A stretch of DNA of 64,000 bases, taken from assembly GCA_002381805.1 (NCBI GenBank), contig DFXZ01000008.1, positions 62,001 through 126,000 on the forward strand, given 5' to 3'. Below are positions 34,449-41,305 of the stretch, in pieces (position 1 is the first letter of the stretch; each line of letters begins with the position of its first letter). Source of the stretch: Bdellovibrio sp. UBA4095. Its GTDB lineage: Bacteria; Bdellovibrionota; Bdellovibrionia; Bdellovibrionales; Bdellovibrionaceae. The notes under the pieces were generated by a model. The model saw only the letters and a program-made list of their open reading frames with translations. It was not told where the DNA came from and made no database searches. A program made the translations under genes and the position numbers.

Positions 34449-35541
34449 CATCTGAGTCACCAAGTTCAAATGAAACAGTTTCTTGGAAGGTCTTTAGTCG
34501 ATCCTTTCCAAGCTCACTGTAAAGCTGAGTTGTCGTGATGCTTGAGTGCCCAAGGATTTCCTGTAGGGCTCTTATGTTTTTTGAGCGCTGTGCGAACTCG
34601 CGCCCGAAGGTGTGGCGCAGTCCGTGGATAGTGACGATAATACCAGCCTTTTTGCAGATATGAGCATGAATAGTGCTGAACATTCTTGGCGACCAGTGAC
34701 CGCCGTCTTTGGTTGTAAAGACAAAATCATCGTCAGAATTGAACTTAGACTGCTCGCGCCATTCGCTTAAAATCCTGGCAAGTTCTTTAGGAATTGGAAC
34801 TTCCCTTGAGGCTTCTGTACCACCCTTAGTTCCGACAACAATCTTCTTTGATGCCTGTAAATACTTGCGTTTGTATGAAATGATCTGGTCCTCAACAGAG
34901 ATACAATCCCACATAAGGGCAATGCCCTCTTGTTTTCTAGGCCCAGACATAATGAAAAGGGCCGCATAGGCCAGGTGTAATTGCGATAGTTCTTTTGCTG
35001 CCTTTAAAAACAGCAGGGTCTTTTCGCTGCTTTCAATATTCGAAGGTTTTTTGTTGCCCACTCGCTTGTGGCTGAATCTTAAACCAAAGGTCGGGTTTAT
35101 CTCAGCAAGTGGTGGATCATGGTTTATGGCAGAATTGTAGATAGCTGAAATCAGAGCCCTGACTCGATCTCTGGTCTGAACAGATAGTTTTTCCTCAGTG
35201 ACCAAATCATTGAGTAAGGATCTTATTTTAGGACCTCGAACACTAGCCAGCGTGAGGTGCCCAATTTTGGGGATTAGGTAGTCATTGAGCCTTTGCTCAT
35301 CTGATCTCCATGTTGGCTCTTCATAGTCTCTCTTACGCTTCGGAAGCCAAAACTCAAGGGCATAGCGGGCAAAGGTCAGATCAGAACTGACGGGAGCTGC
35401 AAGACCATGTTTACTAAAGGCGCGCTGATTATACAGCTCACGATACCAACGCTCGGCATCTTCTCTTCGATAAAAACGCTCTTGCAGAATCTTTCCGTTT
35501 GTACGGATTGATTTTCTGAACTTCGGCTTTGCCTTGGCCAT
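34438..35541 (-). CDS. Phage tyrosine-recombinase integrase
   Basis: Catalyses integration and excision at tRNA-Leu. The 367-residue protein has a basic N-terminal arm-binding region, a SAM-like core-binding domain (FARYALEFWLPKRKRDYEEP) and a catalytic domain with the Arg in SGPRKQEGIALMW, HGLRHTFGRE (HxxR) and the nucleophile Tyr in ITTTQLYSELG. It is the last gene before the att site, reading toward it. Its ATG overlaps the stop of the HTH gene that follows to the right. Confidence 0.93.
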   Translation of the reverse strand: MAKAKPKFRKSIRTNGKILQERFYRREDAERWYRELYNQRAFSKHGLAAPVSSDLTFARYALEFWLPKRKRDYEEPTWRSDEQRLNDYLIPKIGHLTLASVRGPKIRSLLNDLVTEEKLSVQTRDRVRALISAIYNSAINHDPPLAEINPTFGLRFSHKRVGNKKPSNIESSEKTLLFLKAAKELSQLHLAYAALFIMSGPRKQEGIALMWDCISVEDQIISYKRKYLQASKKIVVGTKGGTEASREVPIPKELARILSEWREQSKFNSDDDFVFTTKDGGHWSPRMFSTIHAHICKKAGIIVTIHGLRHTFGREFAQRSKNIRALQEILGHSSITTTQLYSELGKDRLKTFQETVSFELGDSDDDQ

Positions 35542-35759
35542 TATGCACTTTCTTTTTGCTGCTTAAGCATCAAGAACTCGTTCAGCTTTGCATTTGTGGT
35601 GCAGCGATGGCGTCCCCACATAAAGCTTGCAAGACCTTGATGACGATACCTATTTAGTGTCGGCATAGAAATGCGACCACTTGAGGCGATGTCTTTAAAT
35701 GAAATTATATCGTTATGATCAATTTCAACTTGCTGTTGTTTCTTTTTCTTAGTGGCCAT
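35541..35759 (-). CDS. Small MerR/AlpA-type HTH protein, probable excisionase
   Basis: A 72- to 73-residue basic protein. After a Lys/Gln-rich start, residues about 20-50 (ISFKDIASSGRISMPTLNRY) form a winged-helix HTH like AlpA or Xis. Being directly upstream of the integrase and overlapping its start by one base, it is probably the recombination directionality factor. A GTG at 35762 or the next ATG at 35759 may be the start; both overlap the stop of the preceding membrane protein. Confidence 0.65.
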   Translation of the reverse strand: MATKKKKQQQVEIDHNDIISFKDIASSGRISMPTLNRYRHQGLASFMWGRHRCTTNAKLNEFLMLKQQKESA

Positions 35760-35896
35760 CACGCCCCCCTCTTAAAATCTTTCTGATCTTTTCTATGTCT
35801 GCCTGGATTTGCGCCAATTAAGAAAGCGCACATGAATGGTGTTAAGCAAAGAGCCGCAAGACACCAATAGCCCAGGAGTTTTAGTGCGATTAGCAT
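35759..35896 (-). CDS. Small single-pass membrane protein (45 aa)
   Basis: An open frame of 45 codons starting MLIALKLLGYWCLAALCLTP, with a hydrophobic helix and a basic tail (NPGRHRKDQKDFKRGA). GAAGGTGA precedes the ATG. The start overlaps the preceding gene and the stop overlaps the HTH gene (GTGATG), the tight packing seen across this operon. Function unknown; small membrane proteins near integrase may modulate lysis or exclusion. Confidence 0.55.
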   Translation of the reverse strand: MLIALKLLGYWCLAALCLTPFMCAFLIGANPGRHRKDQKDFKRGA

Positions 35897-36066
35897 TCGT
35901 CACCTTCGCTTATCTCTTCATAAGAAATTAAAGTGTCAACGCCAGCCTCAAGCTTGAGTGAGCTTTCCAGTGTTTCCTTGTCCTTAGTGTGTTCATCTTT
36001 TATTTGTACAATCTCAGGATTGCAAAGCAGTCCTCTCCATTTTCCGAGAACGCTATATTTCTTCAC
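35890..36066 (-). CDS. Small acidic phage protein (58 aa)
   Basis: A 58-residue frame starting at GTG (MKKYSVLGKWRGLLCNPEIV) and ending EISEGDEC. The GTG overlaps the preceding stop (GTGA) and its own stop overlaps the next ATG (ATGCTAA). It has a basic N-terminus and an acidic C-terminus with two Cys. No family recognised; the overlaps at both ends are the main evidence that it is a real gene. Confidence 0.5.
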   Translation of the reverse strand: MKKYSVLGKWRGLLCNPEIVQIKDEHTKDKETLESSLKLEAGVDTLISYEEISEGDEC

Positions 36067-36305
36067 TCAGCACCTCTCTCAATAATTGATTTACCGCCGC
36101 AGACTTCCCAAGAGAAGCAACGTTCTTTAATACACGAATCTGCCGGACAGCCGCCCTCAATCCATTCACAAGATTCACAGTGGTATGGACTTACTTGCAC
36201 CGCAAAGGGGCCAAATCCGTTGTCTACAAAGTCTGTATGAAGTTGGTTATTGCATTTTGGACAATGGAATACTGGTTCTTTATTGAAGGTGTTTGACCAG
36301 TTCAC
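36063..36305 (-). CDS. Zinc-ribbon protein (80 aa)
   Basis: An 80-residue protein with paired CxxC knuckles: CPKCNNQLHTDFV and YHCESCEWIEGG, plus further Cys in CPADSCIKERC, enough for one or two zinc sites. This resembles the restriction alleviation (Lar-like) and zinc-ribbon proteins of phage early regions, but the match is only in the knuckles. GTG start at 36305 adjoining the previous stop. Confidence 0.6.
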   Translation of the reverse strand: MNWSNTFNKEPVFHCPKCNNQLHTDFVDNGFGPFAVQVSPYHCESCEWIEGGCPADSCIKERCFSWEVCGGKSIIERGAE

Positions 36306-36509
36306 TCAGCACCCATCCATTGATCTGTCGTTGAATTCAAGGTCCAACTCTTTTTTGCATTCAGATATTTTCTTTTCCCATTGCTCGATCATGTATTCGT
36401 TCGGGCTTTCTTTGTTTGCTTCTTCTTTGATCTTGTTGCGGAATCTCACGATCCACTCCTTAAGACCAACATGACGTTCATGTCGCTGAATATTTCCTAA
36501 GTAAGTCAC
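36306..36509 (-). CDS. Small charged helical protein (67 aa)
   Basis: A 67-residue, highly charged helical protein (KEWIVRFRNKIKEEANKES), possibly a coiled coil. The start is GTG at 36509, overlapping the previous stop (GTGA). Unknown function within the early operon. Confidence 0.5.
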   Translation of the reverse strand: MTYLGNIQRHERHVGLKEWIVRFRNKIKEEANKESPNEYMIEQWEKKISECKKELDLEFNDRSMDGC

Positions 36510-36679
36510 TCAGCACCTTCTCTTAACTTGTTACTCAAATCCTCTAGATCTTTTCTCATGGCATCCAAATCACAATGTGGAAATTCTTTTAAAAACTTTT
36601 CTTGGCCAGCTATAGAAGTGAGATCAACCAACATCCATAGAATTAGCCATCTTTGAGATTTATTGATTTCAATCTTCAT
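36506..36679 (-). CDS. Small protein (57 aa), unknown
   Basis: A 57-residue frame (MKIEINKSQRWLILWMLVDL to LSNKLREGAE) with a hydrophobic Trp-rich stretch near residues 10-23 and a charged helical C-terminus. The ATG overlaps the previous stop as TGATG and its stop overlaps the next GTG. Not long enough to show in routine gene finding; the coupled overlaps support it. Confidence 0.5.
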   Translation of the reverse strand: MKIEINKSQRWLILWMLVDLTSIAGQEKFLKEFPHCDLDAMRKDLEDLSNKLREGAE

Positions 36680-36807
36680 CACTCCCCCTCACACTCTTCA
36701 CAAGCTATCTCTTCGCCCTCTGGATTATCAGTGATTATTTCACCGCATTCTCTGCAAAGAGCGCCGCACTCTATTCCTCGGATTGTTTGTGTGGACCAGA
36801 TGCTCAT
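36679..36807 (-). CDS. Mini zinc-ribbon protein (42 aa)
   Basis: A 42-residue protein whose second half is a classical four-cysteine ribbon: LCRECGEIITDN then IACEECEGE. It has a perfect ribosome site (GGAGG six bases before the ATG). Likely a DNA, RNA or protein-binding knuckle. It heads the small-gene string after a structured intercistronic region. Confidence 0.6.
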   Translation of the reverse strand: MSIWSTQTIRGIECGALCRECGEIITDNPEGEEIACEECEGE

Positions 36808-36823
36808 AGTTCCTCCAAATTCC

Positions 36824-36878
36824 CCCACGATGAGCTGTGTACCATTTACAGCTACCTATAAATTCAGCCCACCGTGGG
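36824..36878 (-). other. Nested hairpin in the gap between SSB-like and zinc-ribbon genes
   Basis: Outer arms CCCACG (36824-36829) and CGTGGG (36873-36878) enclose inner arms AGCTGT (36833-36838) and ACAGCT (36848-36853), and the right arm is itself a palindrome (CCCACCGTGGG). This is the longest untranslated gap (86 bases) in the left part of the early operon. It may be an RNA processing or attenuation structure. Confidence 0.45.
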
Positions 36879-36893
36879 AGTGCAAAACGTAAG

Positions 36894-37151
36894 TTAAAAA
36901 GGAATTTCTCCGTTAGAATCAAAAGAAGGCTCAGGACCGAAATCTTGGGCTTTTCCTTTTGGTTCAAACATGTGAATCAAAACTGAGTTTTTGCCATCTT
37001 GGATTCCAGCAGGATTAAAGGTCTTATCGAGCAAGATAAATTGTCCATTATCTGACTCCATGATTGCGCCCACGTTTTGGTAGCGGCCCTTTGTCTGACC
37101 GTCTTTTTGATATTCGCCAACGCGCACTGAAAGCGTGAACCTCTTCTTCAT
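36894..37151 (-). CDS. Small single-stranded-DNA-binding-like protein
   Basis: An 85-residue basic beta-rich protein (KKRFTLSVRVGEYQ... GAIMESDNGQFILLDKTF) that ends DSNGEIPF. The acidic/hydrophobic tip ending IPF is the partner-binding tail of bacterial SSB (DDDIPF). With RecT and exonuclease genes in the same operon, an ssDNA-binding role is likely. The assignment rests on tail and context, since the OB core is too divergent to be sure by eye. Confidence 0.5.
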   Translation of the reverse strand: MKKRFTLSVRVGEYQKDGQTKGRYQNVGAIMESDNGQFILLDKTFNPAGIQDGKNSVLIHMFEPKGKAQDFGPEPSFDSNGEIPF

Positions 37152-37804
37152 GCAGAAATCTCCTCTTTTATTTTTGTTTTTGCTTTTAAATATGCCTCGG
37201 CAGCTTGCTCAGGTGTTGTATAATAACCAAGAGAAATTGTTTTACCGCGTATTTGGATTTTTGCCACATACCTATTTTTAGGACATCTATTGTCTTTTTT
37301 TACTCCTGGGAATCCAGTTTTGTTTTTACATGGCCTTCTATTTACTACTTGCTGTAGTTTTGTGGCCCATCGACAATTTGAAGGCTCGTAATTGCCATTA
37401 TTATCTATTCGATCAAGAGTATGCATTTTGCTTGGTCGCGGACCCATGTCAGTAAGAAAGTTCGTGAAAGAAAATCTCCACCTGTCGCACACAGAAATAC
37501 CCCTGCCTCCGTAACTTGAATAGGCAGTTGCTTTCACTCTGTAACACCGACTTATCATCGATGACCACGATTGATATTCAGGAGTTTTTACGGTCGAACA
37601 CTTATGCTTTGTGACAATATCACGATGAAAACATCCGCAACTCTTAGATGTTCCATTTCTTAATGCGATTCCGCTAACTGGTCTGGACGTTCCACAATCA
37701 CATACGCAATTCCACATAAAATTTCCGAATTTGTTTCTACCTGAAAAAGAAATGACGCTCCATCTGTTGAATTTCTTTCCAATCATTTTATCGAAAGAAA
37801 TCAC
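37148..37804 (-). CDS. HNH endonuclease with AP2 DNA-binding domain (homing-type)
   Basis: A 218-residue protein with two zinc-like knuckles at the N-terminus (NCVCDCGTSRPV, SCGCFHRD), an HNH core (YGGRGISVCDRW, LDRIDNNGNYEPSNCRWAT) and a C-terminal AP2-like domain (TGFPGVKKDNRC, ISLGYYTTPEQAAEAYLKAK). This is the free-standing homing endonuclease layout common in phages. It overlaps both neighbours by four bases (GTGA/ATGA), between the SSB-like and exonuclease genes. Confidence 0.88.
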   Translation of the reverse strand: MISFDKMIGKKFNRWSVISFSGRNKFGNFMWNCVCDCGTSRPVSGIALRNGTSKSCGCFHRDIVTKHKCSTVKTPEYQSWSSMISRCYRVKATAYSSYGGRGISVCDRWRFSFTNFLTDMGPRPSKMHTLDRIDNNGNYEPSNCRWATKLQQVVNRRPCKNKTGFPGVKKDNRCPKNRYVAKIQIRGKTISLGYYTTPEQAAEAYLKAKTKIKEEISA

Positions 37805-38514
37805 GCCACACCTGCCTTTTCTTTAACTGCTAATCTTTCCCATTGCTGGCCATACTTAATGCCTATCATCTCAAGCATGGTGTCCATATCTTGAATGAAC
37901 GCTGGGATTAGTTCGTCGAACATTTCTTGAGTTTTTTGGTCCCGCTCAAACGTAAGAACGTGCAACGGAGACACCATCATTCTTGGGTCATACTGAATGA
38001 TGTCCACAACATCGGCGCCTGTGCATCTCATCTGATGCTGACACTGAAGCGCCCACTCTTTTTTCACGTCATCATTCAAAAGAAACTTAATGTAATTTGT
38101 TGTGTTATACGGGCACTTAACTTCGGCCACTTTATTTTGACCGCGAATAAAGCCATCAACTGAGCATCCCTCTCGGAATGTCTCATCTCTAAAAATCAAC
38201 CCAGTCTGGTCGATTACGCAGTTGTTTTTAAACTCGTATGTCGCCCTTGCAGCTGATTCGTGCATCTTTCCCCATTCCATATATTTAGAATTGATCTCTT
38301 CGATCATTCCAGCTGCCACCTCAGCTACGAGTTTGCACAGATAGGTATTTCGAGTTTTTGTTTTTAGGCCCGCAATAGCATCACCAATCTCAGATGACGT
38401 GATCACACCAAGGCGGCATTGCAGCCAAGCTGTTGAGCCTTGCTCAGCCATAATGATGTCAGTGCCGAATCGGTCTTGGAATGTTTTGATCTGGTTTTCA
38501 AACTTCTTAAGCAT
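37801..38514 (-). CDS. YqaJ-family (lambda-exonuclease-like) recombination nuclease
   Basis: A 237-residue 5'-3' dsDNA exonuclease that works with RecT in phage recombination. Motifs: GSTAWLQCRLGVITSSEIG, MEWGKMHESAARATYE, SVDGFI and the catalytic AEVKCPYN (ExK). I start it at ATG 38514 (MLKKFENQIKTFQ), preceded by GGAAG and overlapping the recT stop by eight bases; a longer in-frame start at 38610 lies inside recT. It ends overlapping the HNH gene. Confidence 0.9.
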   Translation of the reverse strand: MLKKFENQIKTFQDRFGTDIIMAEQGSTAWLQCRLGVITSSEIGDAIAGLKTKTRNTYLCKLVAEVAAGMIEEINSKYMEWGKMHESAARATYEFKNNCVIDQTGLIFRDETFREGCSVDGFIRGQNKVAEVKCPYNTTNYIKFLLNDDVKKEWALQCQHQMRCTGADVVDIIQYDPRMMVSPLHVLTFERDQKTQEMFDELIPAFIQDMDTMLEMIGIKYGQQWERLAVKEKAGVA

Positions 38515-39460
38515 TTTCTGCTTCCTTTTCATTCGCTGTCTTTGCCCATGAATAGAGCTGAACAAGTAGAGTTTCGATTTCTTTTTGAGATAGATCCTCA
38601 AGCTTTTCAATCTTGCGATTGTTCACTGTGGATAAGTAGCCGATGAACTTGTCATCTTCTTTCTTGCCCATACTTTCTAGTAAGTCTCTGATCTCTTTGA
38701 ATTGCGGATTTGGGCCTTCGATTTGAGTTGTTTCAACAGATACCGGCGTGACATCGACCGCTTCAATCTCATCATGCACTTGCATTGCTTTTTCGAAGCG
38801 ACCGCCATTAGTCATCGGCCAAGATTTAGAGGCTCTGCGAATGACGGTCTTTTTGATCATCTCGCCCTCATCAGAGACCCATGGGCATGACTTAACCTTT
38901 TTATCCAAATAAGCTTTGTAAGCCTGGGTGCGGTCCCGAATTGCGTAAATCTCAGCAATAGTCATGGTTTCAACCAAGAACTTGCCGCCCTCGATCTCTG
39001 CAATACAATAAGCCCCGATGATTGAACCTCTGTCTGGATCAAATGGATTTCTCTCATGTACCGGCTCTTGACCGCGACCGCGCAGAATGAACTTATCTTT
39101 GGAATAAACCAACTCAGCCTGAACATATCGAACGGATCCAGCATCGATTCCCAAGTGAGCCAGTCCCTTGTATCCAAAATCAAGACAGACTTTGCCGTCT
39201 CTTGGGACTAGATAGGCGTGCTTAAGAGCTGGATTGAGTGAAAGCCCAACAGATGCAATATTGTGAACAGCCGCAATCAAAGAGTCAGGATTGTTGGCAG
39301 CGGTCTTTGCAAGAAAGTCATTTGCCTTAAGTGCCTGCAAAGCGAAGTGCGCCTCTTGCTCGAAGTTCACAGCTTTATGGCTCTTTGCAAGCTCGACGAA
39401 TTTCTTCGCCTGGGCCTGGATCAAGCTTTCTGATTTTTGAAAGAGTGTTAAGTTAGACAT
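38507..39460 (-). CDS. recT: RecT-family single-strand annealing protein
   Basis: A 317-residue annealing recombinase. The RecT core includes AAVHNIASVGLSLNPALKHA, YLVPRDGKVCLDFGYKG, and later KKTVIRRASKSWPM. It anneals complementary ssDNA, made by the exonuclease that overlaps its stop codon, and with the SSB-like protein forms a full recombination cassette for replication or circularisation. Confidence 0.92.
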   Translation of the reverse strand: MSNLTLFQKSESLIQAQAKKFVELAKSHKAVNFEQEAHFALQALKANDFLAKTAANNPDSLIAAVHNIASVGLSLNPALKHAYLVPRDGKVCLDFGYKGLAHLGIDAGSVRYVQAELVYSKDKFILRGRGQEPVHERNPFDPDRGSIIGAYCIAEIEGGKFLVETMTIAEIYAIRDRTQAYKAYLDKKVKSCPWVSDEGEMIKKTVIRRASKSWPMTNGGRFEKAMQVHDEIEAVDVTPVSVETTQIEGPNPQFKEIRDLLESMGKKEDDKFIGYLSTVNNRKIEKLEDLSQKEIETLLVQLYSWAKTANEKEAENA

Positions 39461-39468
39461 TTTCGCTC

Positions 39469-39753
39469 CTACGCCGCTGGGTTCGGGTCATCATTTTCAT
39501 ATTGTTTTTGCTTCGGAAAACTGAGGCGATCGATCTCGATCTCAACTGCATTCCTGATAGTCGCAAGCGAAGTCGGGAAGTTATTCTCAAGCCACGCTTC
39601 ACTTACAGGCACAAAAGCCTTGAAATAATCAGAGTGAACGCGGATCTCGTGGATGTAGCCGCTCATCTGGAAATCGACTTCGAGCACGACTTCCTTTTGG
39701 ATGAAGCCGCGAACTCTCACGTTATTTGAGATTTCGAGTGTGTGGGTTTTCAT
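39469..39753 (-). CDS. Small early-operon protein, unknown
   Basis: A 94-residue protein (MKTHTLEISNNVRVRGFIQK) likely forming a beta sheet with an acidic/Pro end (YENDDPNPAA). It begins the recombination operon, nine bases upstream of recT, with an AGGAAAG ribosome site. I do not recognise the family. Confidence 0.6.
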   Translation of the reverse strand: MKTHTLEISNNVRVRGFIQKEVVLEVDFQMSGYIHEIRVHSDYFKAFVPVSEAWLENNFPTSLATIRNAVEIEIDRLSFPKQKQYENDDPNPAA

Positions 39754-39788
39754 CTTTCCTCCGATTTTGAGCGCACAAATCCATGTAA

Positions 39789-39892
39789 GTTCTTCAAACG
39801 CGAAGAACTCTCTTATAAATTCTTAAATTGTCTGTTAAACCGCTAATCCATTAGAACTTTCGAGCGCCAACTCGAAGGCTCTTATTGATTAG
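39789..39892 (-). other. Two hairpins between cro-like gene and the recombination operon
   Basis: GTTCTTC-(6)-GAAGAAC (39789-39808) and TTCGAG-(6)-CTCGAA (39859-39876), the second enclosed by CTAATC (39843-39848) and GATTAG (39887-39892). The interval (about 135 bases, no gene) lies at the start of the leftward early transcript, where lambdoid phages have antitermination or terminator RNA. No T-run follows either hairpin. Confidence 0.45.
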
Positions 39893-40107
39893 GAAGCTTT
39901 CTTTCGCAAAGCTTCTGGGTCTAAATTTAGTTCTCTATACAATGAGAGTCGGACTGCCCTTCCGAGGTCCCGATTTCCGTTCAACGCCGAGCTCAAAGTG
40001 TTCGGATGTATGCCTATTGTCTCAGCCAAATCCTTAACTGTGAGCCTTCTCGCCTTGATGATTTTCTTTATCTCTTTACCGTCAAACGCATCTCTCATTC
40101 TTTGCAT
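39889..40107 (-). CDS. Cro-like HTH protein
   Basis: A 72-residue XRE-type HTH protein (LTVKDLAETIGIHPNTLSSA, residues about 23-43). Being divergent from the repressor, first in the early operon, and next to shared operators, it is the probable lytic Cro. Start ATG at 40107, with the operators 2 bases upstream. Confidence 0.75.
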   Translation of the reverse strand: MQRMRDAFDGKEIKKIIKARRLTVKDLAETIGIHPNTLSSALNGNRDLGRAVRLSLYRELNLDPEALRKKAS

Positions 40108-40108
40108 C

Positions 40109-40156
40109 CTAACATATTGTTAGTGTTTTGCAAGGTAAATACTAACGTATTGTGTG
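40109..40156. promoter_or_regulatory. Paired operators of the lysis/lysogeny switch
   Basis: CTAACATATTGTTAG (40109-40123) is a perfect palindrome with a 3-base spacer. CTAACGTATTGTGTG (40142-40156) keeps its left half and most of the right. They share CTAACRTATTGT, sit 33 bases apart between the divergent cro-like and repressor genes, and are the obvious binding sites for both proteins. Confidence 0.85.
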
Positions 40157-40187
40157 GTTTGAATTATTTACAGATAGGGTAGACTAA

Positions 40188-40733
40188 GTGTCGAGAATGA
40201 CTAAAAAAGACGACATCCCTGAGATTGCACAACGCATAAGACAGCTGCGCGAAGAGCGCCGATTGTCACAGCGAAAGTTAGCAGAGTTAGCACACGTGAC
40301 GGACGCCGCCGTTAACATGTGGGAAACTGGCAAGCGCTTTCCACGCGGTCGAAATTTAAAGAACCTGGCGGTCGCCCTAGGTGTTGCAGAGTCTGTAATC
40401 CTTGAGGGAGCTGATAGGCCAACGCCTGAAATGCCCCAAGACAAATCTAGGGCTCAGAAGATCCTCGATCTTCAAACGAAACTACTCACACTGTCTGACG
40501 ATGATTTCGGTGCCGCTGAAGCTGTTATAAATAACCTCAATAAAGCAAATCGAAAAGATGAAGACGTGCTTGATCATGTTCTGGCCGTACTGCCGCAGTT
40601 TAAAAAGATCCCTACTGATGTGCTAATCATGCTTTCGCACCAGGAAGAAAAGTATTTCGAATCATTAAGGCGCATTCTAAAAACCATAGAAGATAAAAAA
40701 ATATCGAAACTCACAAAAAAGGAAACAATCTAG
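40188..40733 (+). CDS. Phage repressor, XRE HTH without LexA-type protease domain
   Basis: A 181-residue repressor candidate. Residues about 12-65 form the HTH (IRQLREERRLSQRKLAELAH, VTDAAVNMWETGKR). The rest is helical and charged, with no Ser/Lys S24 autoprotease signature, so RecA-stimulated self-cleavage is not expected. The start may be GTG at 40188 or ATG at 40197. It is divergent from the cro-like gene and followed on the same strand by the plus-strand accessory genes. Confidence 0.8.
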   Translation: MSRMTKKDDIPEIAQRIRQLREERRLSQRKLAELAHVTDAAVNMWETGKRFPRGRNLKNLAVALGVAESVILEGADRPTPEMPQDKSRAQKILDLQTKLLTLSDDDFGAAEAVINNLNKANRKDEDVLDHVLAVLPQFKKIPTDVLIMLSHQEEKYFESLRRILKTIEDKKISKLTKKETI

Positions 40734-40930
40734 TAGCTGTCTTTCTTGGTCACCAGCAGAGTTAAGTCCCTCCTTTTCTGTTTCTTGTTCATTTCTCTTT
40801 TCTGCAGCTCCATCAACACCTCAACTTGACCAACCTCAAACAACTCCAAAAATGCCTCGAGCTCTCTATCAGAGATCACCTCCACTCTCATTAAAATGCT
40901 TCGGACCAAAGTCAGTGTATTTTGGGGCAA
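40730..40930 (-). CDS. Small charged protein, doubtful
   Basis: A frame of up to 66 codons (TTG start) or 53 from the ATG at 40891 (MRVEVISDRELEAFLELFEV), convergent with the repressor and overlapping its stop by four bases. The sequence is amphipathic and ends with a basic tail, but there is no clear ribosome site and it lies antisense within the lysogeny block. It may be a real small gene or a chance frame. Confidence 0.3.
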   Translation of the reverse strand: MPQNTLTLVRSILMRVEVISDRELEAFLELFEVGQVEVLMELQKREMNKKQKRRDLTLLVTKKDSY

Positions 40931-41064
40931 ACAAAAACTCTTTTTTAAACCACATCAAGATTATCAACAAGATTCCGTTAATATGGAAGGTCTTGGACGC
41001 ACCTCTGGACCTTACGTGCTAACTGCGCGTAATAAATAATCAGCTTCATTCCTAAGATCTAAGA

Positions 41065-41274
41065 GTGGTTCAAATTCAAAAAGTACTATCGGCCAACCTA
41101 AAGAAACTCAGAAAGCAGCGGAGACTCACTCAGGAGCAAGCTGCAATTGAGTGTGACCTTTCTATGCGCTATTATCAGAACATAGAGTCCGGTGATCGAT
41201 GGCCATCGCCAGAGTTCATCCGAAAACTATCCAAAGGCCTTCGCTGTAAACAGACCGACCTTTTCAAGCCATAA
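41065..41274 (+). CDS. Second XRE-type HTH protein
   Basis: A 69-residue HTH_3 protein (KKLRKQRRLTQEQAAIECDL, YQNIESGDRWPSPE), all DNA-binding domain. It starts at GTG and stands in the plus-strand block between the repressor and two membrane-protein genes. It probably regulates those genes. An inverted repeat AAGGTC/GACCTT at 40987-41013 lies upstream and may be its site. Confidence 0.7.
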   Translation: MVQIQKVLSANLKKLRKQRRLTQEQAAIECDLSMRYYQNIESGDRWPSPEFIRKLSKGLRCKQTDLFKP

Positions 41275-41305
41275 AGTTTTATTTGATTAGTCCGATACGC
41301 GAATC

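Noticed and set aside
34224..34469. 81-codon minus frame across the tRNA fragment
   Set aside because: It runs through tRNA and att sequence and overlaps the integrase end; not credible as a gene.
36740..36967. 75-codon minus frame overlapping the SSB-like and zinc-ribbon genes
   Set aside because: Out of phase with two well-supported genes and covers the hairpin gap.
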